Positions 1 through 8,256 of a DNA stretch of 64,000 nucleotides are shown here, piece after piece (position 1 is the stretch's first letter; every line of letters starts with the position of its first letter). The translations under genes were made by a program, and so were the position numbers. This DNA comes from Maritimibacter alkaliphilus HTCC2654 (GTDB taxonomy: Bacteria; Pseudomonadota; Alphaproteobacteria; Rhodobacterales; Rhodobacteraceae): contig NZ_CH902578.1 of assembly GCF_000152805.1 (NCBI RefSeq), positions 2,985,029 to 3,049,028 on the forward strand. The letters are read 5' to 3'. The notes beneath the pieces were generated by a model that saw nothing but the letters and a program-made list of their open reading frames with translations, had not been told where the DNA came from and ran no database searches.

Positions 1-1773
1 ACCCGCAAAAGAAAGGAGGCCGCCACCACCCCCTGCGGCCACGCCACCGAAAAGACCACCGATTAGAGAGCCGCCAGTGCCGCCGAAGGCGAGACTCATC
101 AAAGCCTGGAAGCCCTTCGAGATGGCGAGCTTAAGAAGGTCGCGCATCGCAGAGCGGACAAAGTCGTTCACCGCAGCCTTCAGGTCGTCCAGGTTGTCGA
201 CGTTCTCCATGACGAGGACACCGAAATCTCCCAGAAAATCCCCGACTTCCTGAGTATAGTTCTTGAGCTCCTCTCCGCTCTTCAGGAACTGGTCCTGAGC
301 CTTCTGCAGATAGGTGTTGAACTCGTCTTGTGTGATTTTTCCGGCGTTCAGGCTCTGAGTCAGGAGGTCAGTAGCTTCACGGTATTGTTGCATTCCCTTG
401 TAAACGGGATCGAGTTGCCCGAGCAGCGTGTCGAGTGAACGAGTGAGCTTGTCGGCCTCGTCCCCAGCGCCACCGCTACTACCGCGGTTGCCGTCGGTAT
501 CGCGAAGAGCTGCGAGCGCAGCTTTCTCGGCGGCCGACATCACGGCCAGCTGGCGCGCGTTGTTAATGTATTGGCTGCGTTGGCCCCGAATACCCATCGC
601 ATTCTGCAAGCCGATGTCGATACCCGAGGGAACGCGCGCATCGAACTGAGCGCCGGCCAGAGCGCCGGCCTGATCAATCGGTTGCCCGACGGTATCAAGC
701 TTGATCTTCTGAACCAGCAGGTCGTTGACCTGCTGGTTTGCGAGCGCTTGAGCAGCCGAAAAAGCTCTGCCGAGTTGGTCGGCAAGCGAAGAGGCGACGG
801 CGACGGACGGCTTTAGGGCGGGCGCGACACCGCTGGCAGCATCGGATAGGGCGTCCATGACAGCCCGAGCTTCCTCCGAATTGCGCATGAGCTTGATCAT
901 CTCGCTGACGACCGAACGCATTTCTGGCGGAAGGTCGCTGGCCGTGATGTTCATTTGCCGCATGTACTGCAGCACATTGGCAAAGGCATCTTCTTGCGCG
1001 CGCGCGCCGTCCGCGTTTCGCCAGTCTGACAAAAGGCCTTCGAACTTCCGGGCTTCTGCACCAGCCAGACCGAACTGATCAGTGATCCGGAGAAGGGTGT
1101 TTCGCAGTTCTCGACCACCCGTGGCAGAGGTCTCAAACATCCGGATAGAGTCGCCGACCGCAAGGGTCAGGGCTTCAATGCCCGCCGTTGCCTCTGCCGT
1201 TGCGATTTCGGCCTGAACCTTCGCATATGCCCGAACCTTGTCAGCCGCTTCGCCGTACTTTTCTGCCAGATCCCCCGCCGACATCGACAAAACGTCCAGC
1301 GGATCATTCAGCCTCGAGACGATCCCTTCGACGGACTTCAGCGCATTCTCAAGATCGTTTGCCTCTCCCTCGCTTCCGGATAAAGCCTCCATGAGGAATG
1401 GAAGTGCGATACCTGCAACAAGACCAATCGCGGTCCCTGCGGCGCCAAAAGCCAGACCCATATCCGGCAATTGAATAGCCAACGCTCTGACAAAGTCGCC
1501 GCCAGCCATTGCCTGCTGTCCGACTTGGCTTAGCTGCTGAGTCAGCATGCGCATAGACCCAGCAGCACCACCGGCGCTCTTGCCGAGCCGGGCGGTCGCA
1601 GAACCAGAATATACCAAGCTGCGTCCGTAGTTGTTGATTGTGGCACTTTTGGCGGCGGCAGTATTGATGCGCGTCAACTGGGTCTCGACACCCTTCAGGT
1701 AGTTCGACACACCCTTCATGGCCGGGCCGGTTTTATTGTCGGCTCGGACTGAGAATTTCAGATCTTGAAGCAC
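1..1773 (-). CDS. phage tail tape measure protein (C-terminus cut by window edge)
   Basis: Tail length-determining protein of a lambda-like siphophage. I translated it from the minus strand; the frame stays open from 1773 to base 1 (about 591 codons), so the C-terminal end is missing. The N-terminal part has conserved tape-measure-like stretches around a hydrophobic Ala/Gly-rich segment (roughly residues 90-130), then long Ala-rich helices with many Gln and Lys, then another Gly-rich hydrophobic stretch near the cut end. The start is taken as GTG at 1773 because an in-frame stop lies just upstream and ATG codons only occur further inside. It follows directly on the tail chaperone genes, the usual place for a tape measure. 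Identity rests mainly on size, composition and position. Confidence 0.85.
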   Translation of the reverse strand, partial: MLQDLKFSVRADNKTGPAMKGVSNYLKGVETQLTRINTAAAKSATINNYGRSLVYSGSATARLGKSAGGAAGSMRMLTQQLSQVGQQAMAGGDFVRALAIQLPDMGLAFGAAGTAIGLVAGIALPFLMEALSGSEGEANDLENALKSVEGIVSRLNDPLDVLSMSAGDLAEKYGEAADKVRAYAKVQAEIATAEATAGIEALTLAVGDSIRMFETSATGGRELRNTLLRITDQFGLAGAEARKFEGLLSDWRNADGARAQEDAFANVLQYMRQMNITASDLPPEMRSVVSEMIKLMRNSEEARAVMDALSDAASGVAPALKPSVAVASSLADQLGRAFSAAQALANQQVNDLLVQKIKLDTVGQPIDQAGALAGAQFDARVPSGIDIGLQNAMGIRGQRSQYINNARQLAVMSAAEKAALAALRDTDGNRGSSGGAGDEADKLTRSLDTLLGQLDPVYKGMQQYREATDLLTQSLNAGKITQDEFNTYLQKAQDQFLKSGEELKNYTQEVGDFLGDFGVLVMENVDNLDDLKAAVNDFVRSAMRDLLKLAISKGFQALMSLAFGGTGGSLIGGLFGGVAAGGGGGLLSFAG

Positions 1774-1780
1774 GGCGAGG

Positions 1781-1915
1781 TCAATTGCCCTTGAGCGTGA
1801 GGTATGTTGCGGTCACGGCGATCTGTTCTTCCGACATTTCCGCTGCGACCTCGTGCGGGTATTTGCCTAGGGCGACCGCGACCGCGAGAATGCTCTGCGC
1901 GGCCGGGTCGCCCAT
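1781..1915 (-). CDS. gpT-like tail chaperone extension, 44 codons
   Basis: A 44-codon reading frame whose ATG overlaps the stop of the upstream chaperone gene as TGATG. It ends eight bases before the tape measure start. It lies in the -1 frame relative to the chaperone, and a slippery heptamer six bases upstream of its ATG would fuse it to that chaperone, giving a product of about 158 residues. In lambda the G and GT proteins are made in exactly this way. The peptide contains EEQIAVTATYLTLKGN at its end. It could also be translated alone by reinitiation at TGATG. I did not find it as a separate named family. Confidence 0.7.
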   Translation of the reverse strand: MGDPAAQSILAVAVALGKYPHEVAAEMSEEQIAVTATYLTLKGN

Positions 1916-2256
1916 CAGACGTTTTTTACGTCGTCGGACGTCATCTTGGCTCGAGCACTGTCGGCCGCCTCGATGATGCGCCGGATCACCGAAAACTCGG
2001 CTTTGCCGGACAGAATTGCGCGCGTCTCTGCGGTGTCCTCGAACACACGCTTGCCATCCTTGTCGCAGGCTTTTCGGATGATGCTTGCGATCATCATTTC
2101 GCCGTCATCCTCGGCATCGATTCCTTTCCGGATCGACGCACGCTCCGCGGCCGTGAGCGGCGTGAAATAGAGCTTCGTGTTCCATTCCGGAACGTCAATC
2201 TCCGTTGCTGTCTGATCGGCATGGCGTTGCGAGATCGTCTGGAGAATGTCACTCAT
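1915..2256 (-). CDS. phage tail assembly chaperone (gpG-like)
   Basis: A 113-residue protein that in siphophages coats the tape measure and recruits tail tube subunits during tail assembly; it is absent from the finished virion. The sequence has the acidic and hydrophobic pattern of phage tail assembly chaperones (N-terminal region with EWNTKLYFTPLTAAER). It lies between the tail tube gene and the tape measure, the conserved position. Its ATG overlaps the end of the tail tube gene by four bases. Its last codons are GTA AAA AAC GTC TGA and contain an in-frame A AAA AAC heptamer, so a fraction of ribosomes should shift into the next frame. Confidence 0.8.
   Translation of the reverse strand: MSDILQTISQRHADQTATEIDVPEWNTKLYFTPLTAAERASIRKGIDAEDDGEMMIASIIRKACDKDGKRVFEDTAETRAILSGKAEFSVIRRIIEAADSARAKMTSDDVKNV
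1921..1927 (-). promoter_or_regulatory. -1 ribosomal frameshift slippery site A AAA AAC
   Basis: Read on the minus strand, the heptamer A AAA AAC is in the zero frame of the tail chaperone (codons GTA AAA AAC). Slipping back one base continues as CGT CTG ATG GGC, which is the frame of the 44-codon extension. This is the X XXY YYZ form known for efficient -1 frameshifting in bacteria. The site is two codons before the zero-frame stop. I have not folded the downstream RNA to look for a stimulatory structure. Confidence 0.75.
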
Positions 2257-2642
2257 GCCGACACCGTCGCGACCGAAAGCGCGCCCTTGCCGGTGATCGA
2301 ATAGGTGCGCTCGACCGGCGATTTATATTCGTGGTTCACGCCATGGCTGGTCACCGTAGCCGTTCCGGAAAGATAGGTTTTCCCGGTTGCGTCCCCCTCG
2401 GTGTAGCCTTGGAAGGCAATCTCGTCGCCAGCGCGCAGGTCCTGGCCGTCGGCCGAATGGTCAAGGCGCATCGTGATCGATCCTGACCACTTCTTGAGGG
2501 TCGTATCGTGATCCTCCCAAGTGTCGCCTGCGGCGGTGATGTCCTCGACGCCGATTTCTTCCGTGATGTCGAACGAAACCAGACCTGCAATGTCGGTGCC
2601 GTCGACTTTCACCGTGCCGTTCTTGCCGGTGTGTCGTGCCAT
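2253..2642 (-). CDS. phage major tail tube protein
   Basis: A 129-residue protein that would polymerise into the tail tube. It starts MARHTGKNGTVKVDG and has the alternating beta-strand pattern with the SFDITEE and LKKWSGSITMRLDH segments seen in phage tail tube proteins of the gpV/TTP type. It precedes the chaperone genes, overlapping the first by four bases (ATGA), and follows the tail terminator gene after a 27-base gap. The ATG at 2642 has an AAGGAGA ribosome site just upstream. Confidence 0.8.
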   Translation of the reverse strand: MARHTGKNGTVKVDGTDIAGLVSFDITEEIGVEDITAAGDTWEDHDTTLKKWSGSITMRLDHSADGQDLRAGDEIAFQGYTEGDATGKTYLSGTATVTSHGVNHEYKSPVERTYSITGKGALSVATVSA

Positions 2643-2669
2643 ATCGGTTCTCCTTGGATGGCGATTATG

Positions 2670-3101
2670 TCAGGATTGGGCGCCTTCGTCCGCGTAGCGG
2701 GTGATGGCAAAATGGATTTCGAGAGTGCCGATCCGCTTCTTGGAGCCGCCTTCGACTTGGGTCAGCACCCGCGTGACCTGGTAGAACGGGAGCTCGGTCG
2801 GCCAGCTGTCAAGGACGTCGATCACGACCGCCTCGATCGCCTCGGAATAGCCGTCGAGCGTGTCCTCGATTTCGTCGCCCCCTGCACATTTCAGAACAAC
2901 GGCGAGCTCGACATTGCGACTCGCGTTGTCCCCTGTGTCCATCTCGGCCCGTTCGTCGCGCGTGACCACGGTGAATGCAGGCAGCTCTTCGTCGTTTTTG
3001 GGTAAGGCCCATGCCCGGCAGGCTGCAACGCCGGACAGGTCGGCATGGGCCGAGAGGGCGGTCCGGACCGCGTCACGGTATGCCTTGCGGGGATGCGTCA
3101 C
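2670..3101 (-). CDS. tail terminator / minor tail protein U-like
   Basis: A 143-residue protein, likely the tail-terminator or completion protein that caps the tail tube end joined to the head. The sequence begins with a helix (HPRKAYRDAVRTALSAH) and continues with an alpha/beta fold containing RDERAEMDTGD and a run of FYQVTRVLTQVEGG, which resembles lambda gpU-type proteins. GTG is used as start; it overlaps the stop of the preceding 56-codon gene as GTGA. The position between the head-tail joiner and the tail tube gene supports the role. The family assignment is by pattern and order only. Confidence 0.6.
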   Translation of the reverse strand: MTHPRKAYRDAVRTALSAHADLSGVAACRAWALPKNDEELPAFTVVTRDERAEMDTGDNASRNVELAVVLKCAGGDEIEDTLDGYSEAIEAVVIDVLDSWPTELPFYQVTRVLTQVEGGSKKRIGTLEIHFAITRYADEGAQS

Positions 3102-3268
3102 GTCTCGGACTTCGCCTTGGCTTTGTCCGGCTGATCTTCAGCGCGGCCGAACTGGATCAGATCGCGGCGCTCCTGTTCGGTCGCCTCGAACGCGGCGCCG
3201 CGCTTAACTTTGCCCCGTGTCGCTGTTGCAGACAGGGTCATGAGCGCAATCATCGGGTATTTCTTCAT
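3098..3268 (-). CDS. small basic phage protein, 56 aa
   Basis: A short gene between the head-tail joiner and the tail terminator, overlapping both by four bases (ATGA at 3265-3268, GTGA at 3098-3101), which argues that it is translated. The product starts MKKYPMIALMTLSA, has a basic middle (RGKVKRG) and an acidic, charged end. The layout (short beta segments, then an EQERRDLIQFGRAED helix) resembles the DUF7210-type small proteins found between head and tail genes in other phages; that resemblance is tentative. No function is known to me. Confidence 0.6.
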   Translation of the reverse strand: MKKYPMIALMTLSATATRGKVKRGAAFEATEQERRDLIQFGRAEDQPDKAKAKSET

Positions 3269-3588
3269 GGGTCGATTTCCTCGAGTTCATAGATGGTGAA
3301 GCCGTCATCGGCAGGCGAGCCGGACGGCAGTCCATTGACCACCTGGTACGTGCGGCCGTTGCCGGGCTCGACGACAGTGCCGCTCGCAAGCGAAGCCTCG
3401 ACGTCGCGTGGTACACTCAAGACGGGCAGGACCGTGACGATCTCCCGGCCGTCGCCATCCGGAACCGTCACAGGGTTTTCCCGGAACACCGCCTGGATCG
3501 CGCGCGCAGCCTCGCCGTCCGGTGTGATCGTGACGGACGCGCCGAACACTCCGTTCAGCACGCCCGACACGCCGGCGAAGATCGACAC
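3265..3588 (-). CDS. head-tail joining protein (FII-like)
   Basis: A 107-residue protein likely to form the head-tail connector, comparable to lambda gpFII (117 residues). It has the N-terminal MSIFAGVSGVLNGVFGASVT segment, followed by beta-strand-rich sequence with TVPDGDGREIVTVLPVLSVPR and an acidic end. It sits immediately after the capsid decoration gene and overlaps the next small gene by four bases. In lambda the order is D, E, FI, FII, Z, U, V, so the position fits. The call rests on this and on the general sequence pattern. Confidence 0.65.
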   Translation of the reverse strand: MSIFAGVSGVLNGVFGASVTITPDGEAARAIQAVFRENPVTVPDGDGREIVTVLPVLSVPRDVEASLASGTVVEPGNGRTYQVVNGLPSGSPADDGFTIYELEEIDP

Positions 3589-3920
3589 TACCGAGCGGCG
3601 CCGTCGAGCAGCACCGTCCCCGTGGCCGACGGGTTCGCCGCCACAGCCATCGCGACACCGACCAACGTGTTGCCCGAGGCCGCGGTGGTGAACACCTTGT
3701 TGGTGTCATCCCAATAGAGCTTGGCGCCGACGGTCCAGGCCTGAGCCGAGGTCTTGGCGTGGGTGAATACACCCGAGCGCACCAGGGCGACGGTTGCGCC
3801 ACTCTCGGCATCGGCCTGCGCGATCCCGAAGATCGAGCCGACGAGGGCACCGCCGCCCGAGCTGACAGCATAGGGCGCGGGCACTTCCACCACGGCGCCG
3901 TTCTGAACGAAGTTCTGCAT
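3588..3920 (-). CDS. DUF2190 family capsid decoration / cement protein
   Basis: A 110-residue protein, MQNFVQNGAVVEVPAPYAVS at its start, with Gly-rich beta segments such as GAKLYWDDTNKVFTTAASGN. These match DUF2190 proteins, which are found after the major capsid gene and are thought to be head fibre, decoration or stabilising proteins. Its stop overlaps the ATG of the joiner gene at 3588. There is an 82-base gap to the upstream capsid gene. Confidence 0.8.
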   Translation of the reverse strand: MQNFVQNGAVVEVPAPYAVSSGGGALVGSIFGIAQADAESGATVALVRSGVFTHAKTSAQAWTVGAKLYWDDTNKVFTTAASGNTLVGVAMAVAANPSATGTVLLDGAAR

Positions 3921-4002
3921 TGTTCTGATCCTTTGATCGAAGTCGAAAACGACTGGGGGCGACCACTTGAGCCGCCCTCAGGTTGGAAAGGTCTCGGACG
4001 CC

Positions 4003-6570
4003 TTAGGAGCCGGCGTTCTTGTAAAGACCCTCCCAGGCCAGGGCCTTGGCGGCCGCGTCGAGGCGCACCTTGAACTCGGTGCCATCGACCGTCCAACCGT
4101 CCTGCTGATCGAGGAAGGGCAGCGCGATGCCGTCCAAGTAGCTGACCTCGATCGTGTCGAACCGGCTCGGATCGGCGGCGAGGAACCATGCGTCGCCAGA
4201 GATCCGGGCATCGAAGATCGGCTTGGCCGCGTCGCGCACCGTGTTGTAGGCGCGCGGCATCTTCGCGGTGCCAACCTTGTCGGTGTCATCCGGCGCATAC
4301 TCGCTGTTGAGCGCCTGCAGCACCGCCGAGCGATTGTTGGGCCCGGCGATCAGGAAGGCCGCCGGGATGTTCAGCGCGGTCGCGTTGCCTCCCCGGTCCT
4401 TCTGGGTGGCCATTGCGGTGATGCCCGCATTGATCGTGGCCTCGCCGGGCAGACCTGCCGACCCAGCAAGGTTCGCATGGTCAGCATGGAAGAGGGCGGT
4501 GCCATCCGACATGTCCGGGTTGCCGGTCAAGATCGCAAAGACCAGATCGCCGACGGTGCGGCGTGCCGCGCGGCCCATCTTCATCGGAATCCGGCTGAAG
4601 GCGTCGAGATCGTCGTTGATGATGGTCTGGCGGGTGAGGGCGAAGAGGCGGCCGTAGGTCGCGAGCACGACGCTCTCACCGTGATCGCCGATCGTGCCAT
4701 GCTTAAACTCGGCACCTTCCGGCACCTCGGTCAGCGACGGGAAGGCATCGAGGCCGACGCGCTTGGTCGGCTTGAAGTCGCCCAGCGTCCCGGTCGAGGT
4801 GAACTGTTCGAAGGTCTCCTCGGTCTCTTCGAACCCCTTCACCATCGACTTGTTGGCGAAATCGGCGAGGATGTTGCCGAAGTCGCTCGTGGAGTGCATG
4901 CCGCCCGACGCACCCGCGGGCGAGAAGGCCGCACCGGCAAGTGCCATTGCACCGCCCTGAACACTGATGCCGCGTGCCGTGAGCGAGGCCCGCGCCATCT
5001 CGCGCAGCTGCATCCCGGTGAACTCGTTGCGCTCGCCACCATCGAGCCCAACACGGGCGTAGAGCGCCTTGGTGATGCCTTCCGTGGTCCGGTCGACGAC
5101 GTCGCCCGTCACCTTGGCCGTCGGCGTGCCACCATTGATGTCGCCGCCATCCTGAGCTTTGGCCGCTTTCTCGTCGAGGATCTTGTCGTAGGCGGCCTCA
5201 AGGCTCACACCGTCCGAGATCAGTTTCTGTCCGAAGCTCGACGGGAGCCCCGCCTGAGCGACCTTCGCGGTGATCTTCGAGGCTCGTTCGCGTTCCGCTT
5301 GTACGGCCTCTTCAGCGGACGGCACGGGCGCCGTCGCGGTCTTTGCCTTCTGCTCTTCAGCGTCCGGCTTGGTGACATCTTTCGTCATGTCAGTCTCCTT
5401 GGATGAAGGGGCCTCCGCCCCGGTTTCGCAGCCGGGGCTGCAATCTTCGGCGAGGACCGTTTCGAGGTCCTGCAGCTGAATGGTTTCGCCCTGAAGCGTC
5501 ACGGGCCCGCCCAGATCGTCGATGTGCTCCTCGATCCAGGTCGTGAGGGCCGCGACGTCGGTGATGGAACTGGCAACGAGAGAGACACCCGTTGCGACAC
5601 GCCCCGCCGCCATCGCGGCCGCGGCGGCAGGTCCCGCGCTCACCGCACCGGATCTGGCCGGCGGGTTGAGCTTTTCGACCAACGCCTCGAATGCAGCGCG
5701 CGCCTCGATCACCTCGTCCGCCAGCCCGTACCTCAAGGCATCCAGCCCGGTGAAGACGCCGGCCTCGAGCTTCATCGCGCCTTGCGCTGTGATCTTGCCG
5801 CGACGGCCTTGCTCGACCGCTTCAGCGAATGCGAGCCACATCGCGTCGTTCTCCTGCTGGATCCGATCGCGCACTTCGCCTTTGAGATGCTGGTACGGGT
5901 TGCCGTCGACTTTGTGCTTGCCCGAATGGATCAGCGTCACGTTCACACCGGCATTTTCGAGCTGCGTCTGATAGTCGGCATGGATCACCACCACGCCAAT
6001 CGACCCAGCCTTCCCGAACGGCGGGATCGTCACGCGATCCGCTTGTGATGCGAGCGCATAGCCGGCCGACAGCGCGTATTCCGCGAGGAAGGCGTAGACC
6101 GGCTTTTTCTCCCGGGCCGCGCGAATGTCGGCCATCAGTTCGAAGATGCCAGCCGCTTCACCTCCGAAACTGTCGACTTCCATGGCGATCGCGCGGACGG
6201 TCTCGTCTTCGGCCGCCGCGCGGATCTGCGCACTCAGCCCTTCGTAGCTGGTCATGCCCGAGCTTTCGCCGACGAAAGACCCACGCCGAACGAGCGTGCC
6301 CGTCACCGGAATGACCGCAACCCCCTGCACGTTGAGATAGGCCGCGTGTTTCTTGACCCCGCGATAGAGGCTTCCCCCGATTATCGAGGCGGCCTCCGGA
6401 CGCGCCTCCCAGCGGTCGGCGGACGGCTGAACACCGTGCAAGTCGAGAGCGACGTCGCCCATCTCGAGGAACCGGGGGCCAAGAGCCTGAATGATCACGG
6501 CAGCTTTCTCTGGGTCGATCATGAGCGGAGTGTTGAACACCTTCGCGGCGATCTGTGCGGTCGGGGCCAT
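4003..6570 (-). CDS. S49/ClpP-like prohead protease fused to scaffold and Mu gpT-like major capsid protein
   Basis: One reading frame of 855 codons. Residues about 1-300 are an SppA/lambda gpC-type S49 protease: a VAIPVTG strand, the nucleophile serine in EYALSAGYALASQADR, and a candidate base lysine in HSGKHKVDGNPY. Residues about 395-560 are charged and helical, like a scaffold. Residues about 580-855 resemble Mu gpT-type head proteins (FKHGTIGDHGESVVLATYG, LTRQTIINDDLDAF). Protease-capsid fusions of this kind are known in phages. A strong internal ribosome site and ATG at 5388 (Met395) suggests that scaffold plus capsid (461 residues) is also made alone, as lambda makes Nu3 from inside gene C. 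The start at 6570 has AAAGGA upstream. Confidence 0.9.
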   Translation of the reverse strand: MAPTAQIAAKVFNTPLMIDPEKAAVIIQALGPRFLEMGDVALDLHGVQPSADRWEARPEAASIIGGSLYRGVKKHAAYLNVQGVAVIPVTGTLVRRGSFVGESSGMTSYEGLSAQIRAAAEDETVRAIAMEVDSFGGEAAGIFELMADIRAAREKKPVYAFLAEYALSAGYALASQADRVTIPPFGKAGSIGVVVIHADYQTQLENAGVNVTLIHSGKHKVDGNPYQHLKGEVRDRIQQENDAMWLAFAEAVEQGRRGKITAQGAMKLEAGVFTGLDALRYGLADEVIEARAAFEALVEKLNPPARSGAVSAGPAAAAAMAAGRVATGVSLVASSITDVAALTTWIEEHIDDLGGPVTLQGETIQLQDLETVLAEDCSPGCETGAEAPSSKETDMTKDVTKPDAEEQKAKTATAPVPSAEEAVQAERERASKITAKVAQAGLPSSFGQKLISDGVSLEAAYDKILDEKAAKAQDGGDINGGTPTAKVTGDVVDRTTEGITKALYARVGLDGGERNEFTGMQLREMARASLTARGISVQGGAMALAGAAFSPAGASGGMHSTSDFGNILADFANKSMVKGFEETEETFEQFTSTGTLGDFKPTKRVGLDAFPSLTEVPEGAEFKHGTIGDHGESVVLATYGRLFALTRQTIINDDLDAFSRIPMKMGRAARRTVGDLVFAILTGNPDMSDGTALFHADHANLAGSAGLPGEATINAGITAMATQKDRGGNATALNIPAAFLIAGPNNRSAVLQALNSEYAPDDTDKVGTAKMPRAYNTVRDAAKPIFDARISGDAWFLAADPSRFDTIEVSYLDGIALPFLDQQDGWTVDGTEFKVRLDAAAKALAWEGLYKNAGS
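5386..5400 (-). promoter_or_regulatory. internal ribosome binding site and ATG inside protease-capsid gene
   Basis: On the minus strand AAGGAGA (5400 to 5394) is followed by CTGAC and ATG (5388 to 5386), in frame with the 855-codon gene. This is as good a ribosome site as any in the operon. It lies at the junction between the protease part and the scaffold part, where a separate scaffold-capsid start would be useful. Confidence 0.7.
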
Positions 6571-6571
6571 G

Positions 6572-8044
6572 TCAGGTTCCTTTCGTGTCAGTGGCAGCGG
6601 GTGCAGGGTCGTGTTTGTCGGTGCTGTAGCCGACGCTCGCAGCCTTGGCGGCAGCGCGTTCTTCGGCGATCTCGGCCTCGACCTTCAGGGGATCCTTGCC
6701 CCGCTCGCGCAGCTTGCTGCGGCGGCTCGCCAGGCCCGCCTCGATCTCTGCCTTGTCGGCATTCGCATCCTTCGAAGGATCCACCACCGGGCGAGCCGGC
6801 GGGGTCCAGCGGATCTCGTAACTGTCCGGATCCAGGTCGGCGACATCTTGCACGGCCTCTTCGATCCAAGCCGCGAACCGGTCACAGACTTGCGCGATCA
6901 TCAGGTTCTGCTGCCAGTCCCGGATGTTCGGGTCCGTCGCCATCCGCCCCGCCCGATGCGAGGTGTAGTTGGACTGGCTCGTGTCCCCGGTGAACTGGTC
7001 ATAGGTGAGCCCCAGCGCCGAGGCGATCGTGCGTTCGGTCACGCGCATGAACGGCTCGTAACCTTCGACGGTCGGCGGATCTGTGAAGTCGATCTCATCC
7101 TCGTCGCCGATGTTCAGAACCGAACCGGGCGCCAGCTCGCCAAGGTCGGTCGGTGTCTCCGAAGTCTTCCAGATGGCGGCGAACATGGCCGCGACTTCCT
7201 GTCGCTTCACCTGTCCGTCCTGGTACTTCTGAAGCTCGTGCAGGAGCGTCACCACCGGAGCGAACCAGCTCACACCGCGCTGCTGCCCCGGCCGCAAGGG
7301 ATCGAACGCATGGATGATGTTCTCTGCGAGGATTCGTTTCGTGGGCGGCATGGCCCCCCAGCGGCTGCCGGGATGCTCCGCGAAGATATGGTATGCCACG
7401 CGGCGACCGATAGCGTCGAACTCAATGCCTTGGATGGCCGTATTCCCGTTCGCGAGCTTTCCGTCGATCTGCGCGTTCAGGAAATCGGCTTCCAGGACCT
7501 GCACCTGAAAGTTCAGCGGAAAGCCGTCCGATGTCCGGCGGAAACGGCGACGAAACAGAACCTCACCATCCGTGACGATCGTACCAAACCCGAGCGCCTG
7601 CTGGCCCAGCATCGTAAGGCGGCCATCGACATCCCAGTTGCGGGTCAGGCAGTGTCTTCGGATGAGCCGGTCGACCTCGTCGCGCGCCGCCGTATCGTCG
7701 TCTTCAGTATGGACAGACGGCAAGATGCCTGCGCCGACTACGTGGTTGATCAGCTGACGCCGGCCCCGCACGGCGCGAGGATTATTGCGGAGCATGTCGC
7801 GGGACATCCAGCTCAGGCGCGAGCGGTCGGCGCGTCCTGCTTCGATGGCGTCGGTCCGGTTGAACCGGAAATCCGAGGCGCGCGTTGTGCGGCCGGCCCC
7901 GTCATAGTGCCCGGACATCGAGGTCAGGGCACGGCGCTGCGATAGGGCCATCTCTCGTTGGAAGGCGAGACGGGGCGCGAAGGCTGCGATGATGTCGTTC
8001 ACGCGGCTCGCGAGGGGCGGTTGTGCCGGGGCTTTCCTGCTCAT
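6572..8044 (-). CDS. phage portal protein, lambda gpB family
   Basis: A 490-residue portal protein, forming the dodecameric ring at one vertex of the capsid through which DNA is packaged. Recognisable lambda-family features include RNNPRAVRGRRQLINHVVG near residue 90, the FQVQVLEADFLN segment, HAFDPLRPGQQRGVSWFAPV and the late RATERT/GLTYDQFTGDTSQSNYTSHR-like stretch. It overlaps the gpW-like gene by four bases and its stop is one base before the ATG of the protease-capsid gene. Size is close to lambda gpB (533). Confidence 0.92.
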   Translation of the reverse strand: MSRKAPAQPPLASRVNDIIAAFAPRLAFQREMALSQRRALTSMSGHYDGAGRTTRASDFRFNRTDAIEAGRADRSRLSWMSRDMLRNNPRAVRGRRQLINHVVGAGILPSVHTEDDDTAARDEVDRLIRRHCLTRNWDVDGRLTMLGQQALGFGTIVTDGEVLFRRRFRRTSDGFPLNFQVQVLEADFLNAQIDGKLANGNTAIQGIEFDAIGRRVAYHIFAEHPGSRWGAMPPTKRILAENIIHAFDPLRPGQQRGVSWFAPVVTLLHELQKYQDGQVKRQEVAAMFAAIWKTSETPTDLGELAPGSVLNIGDEDEIDFTDPPTVEGYEPFMRVTERTIASALGLTYDQFTGDTSQSNYTSHRAGRMATDPNIRDWQQNLMIAQVCDRFAAWIEEAVQDVADLDPDSYEIRWTPPARPVVDPSKDANADKAEIEAGLASRRSKLRERGKDPLKVEAEIAEERAAAKAASVGYSTDKHDPAPAATDTKGT

Positions 8045-8244
8045 CGCCAGCCACTCTTCGTTGTCGGCACCTGAATCCGTGTCGTGGCGGAGAGGCCAAG
8101 GTCCTCCATGATCTTGCGTTCGATGCGCTGCATCTCGGACAGACTGCGGAACTCGACGCGCTCGCCGTTCATCTGGACGCTGCGCGCACCCTTCGAGATC
8201 GCCGACCGAATGGCGGCGAGGTCTGTTTCGGTATAGTCGGCCAT
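8041..8244 (-). CDS. gpW-like head completion protein
   Basis: A 67-residue protein almost the same length as lambda gpW (68), which closes the filled head and provides the site for FII. It has the typical MADYTETDLAAIRSAISKGA helix, a short beta hairpin (SVQMNGERVEFRS) and a second helix (EMQRIERKIMEDL). It lies between the large terminase and the portal, as in lambda. Confidence 0.85.
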   Translation of the reverse strand: MADYTETDLAAIRSAISKGARSVQMNGERVEFRSLSEMQRIERKIMEDLGLSATTRIQVPTTKSGWR

Positions 8245-8256
8245 GAAGGCTCCCTG

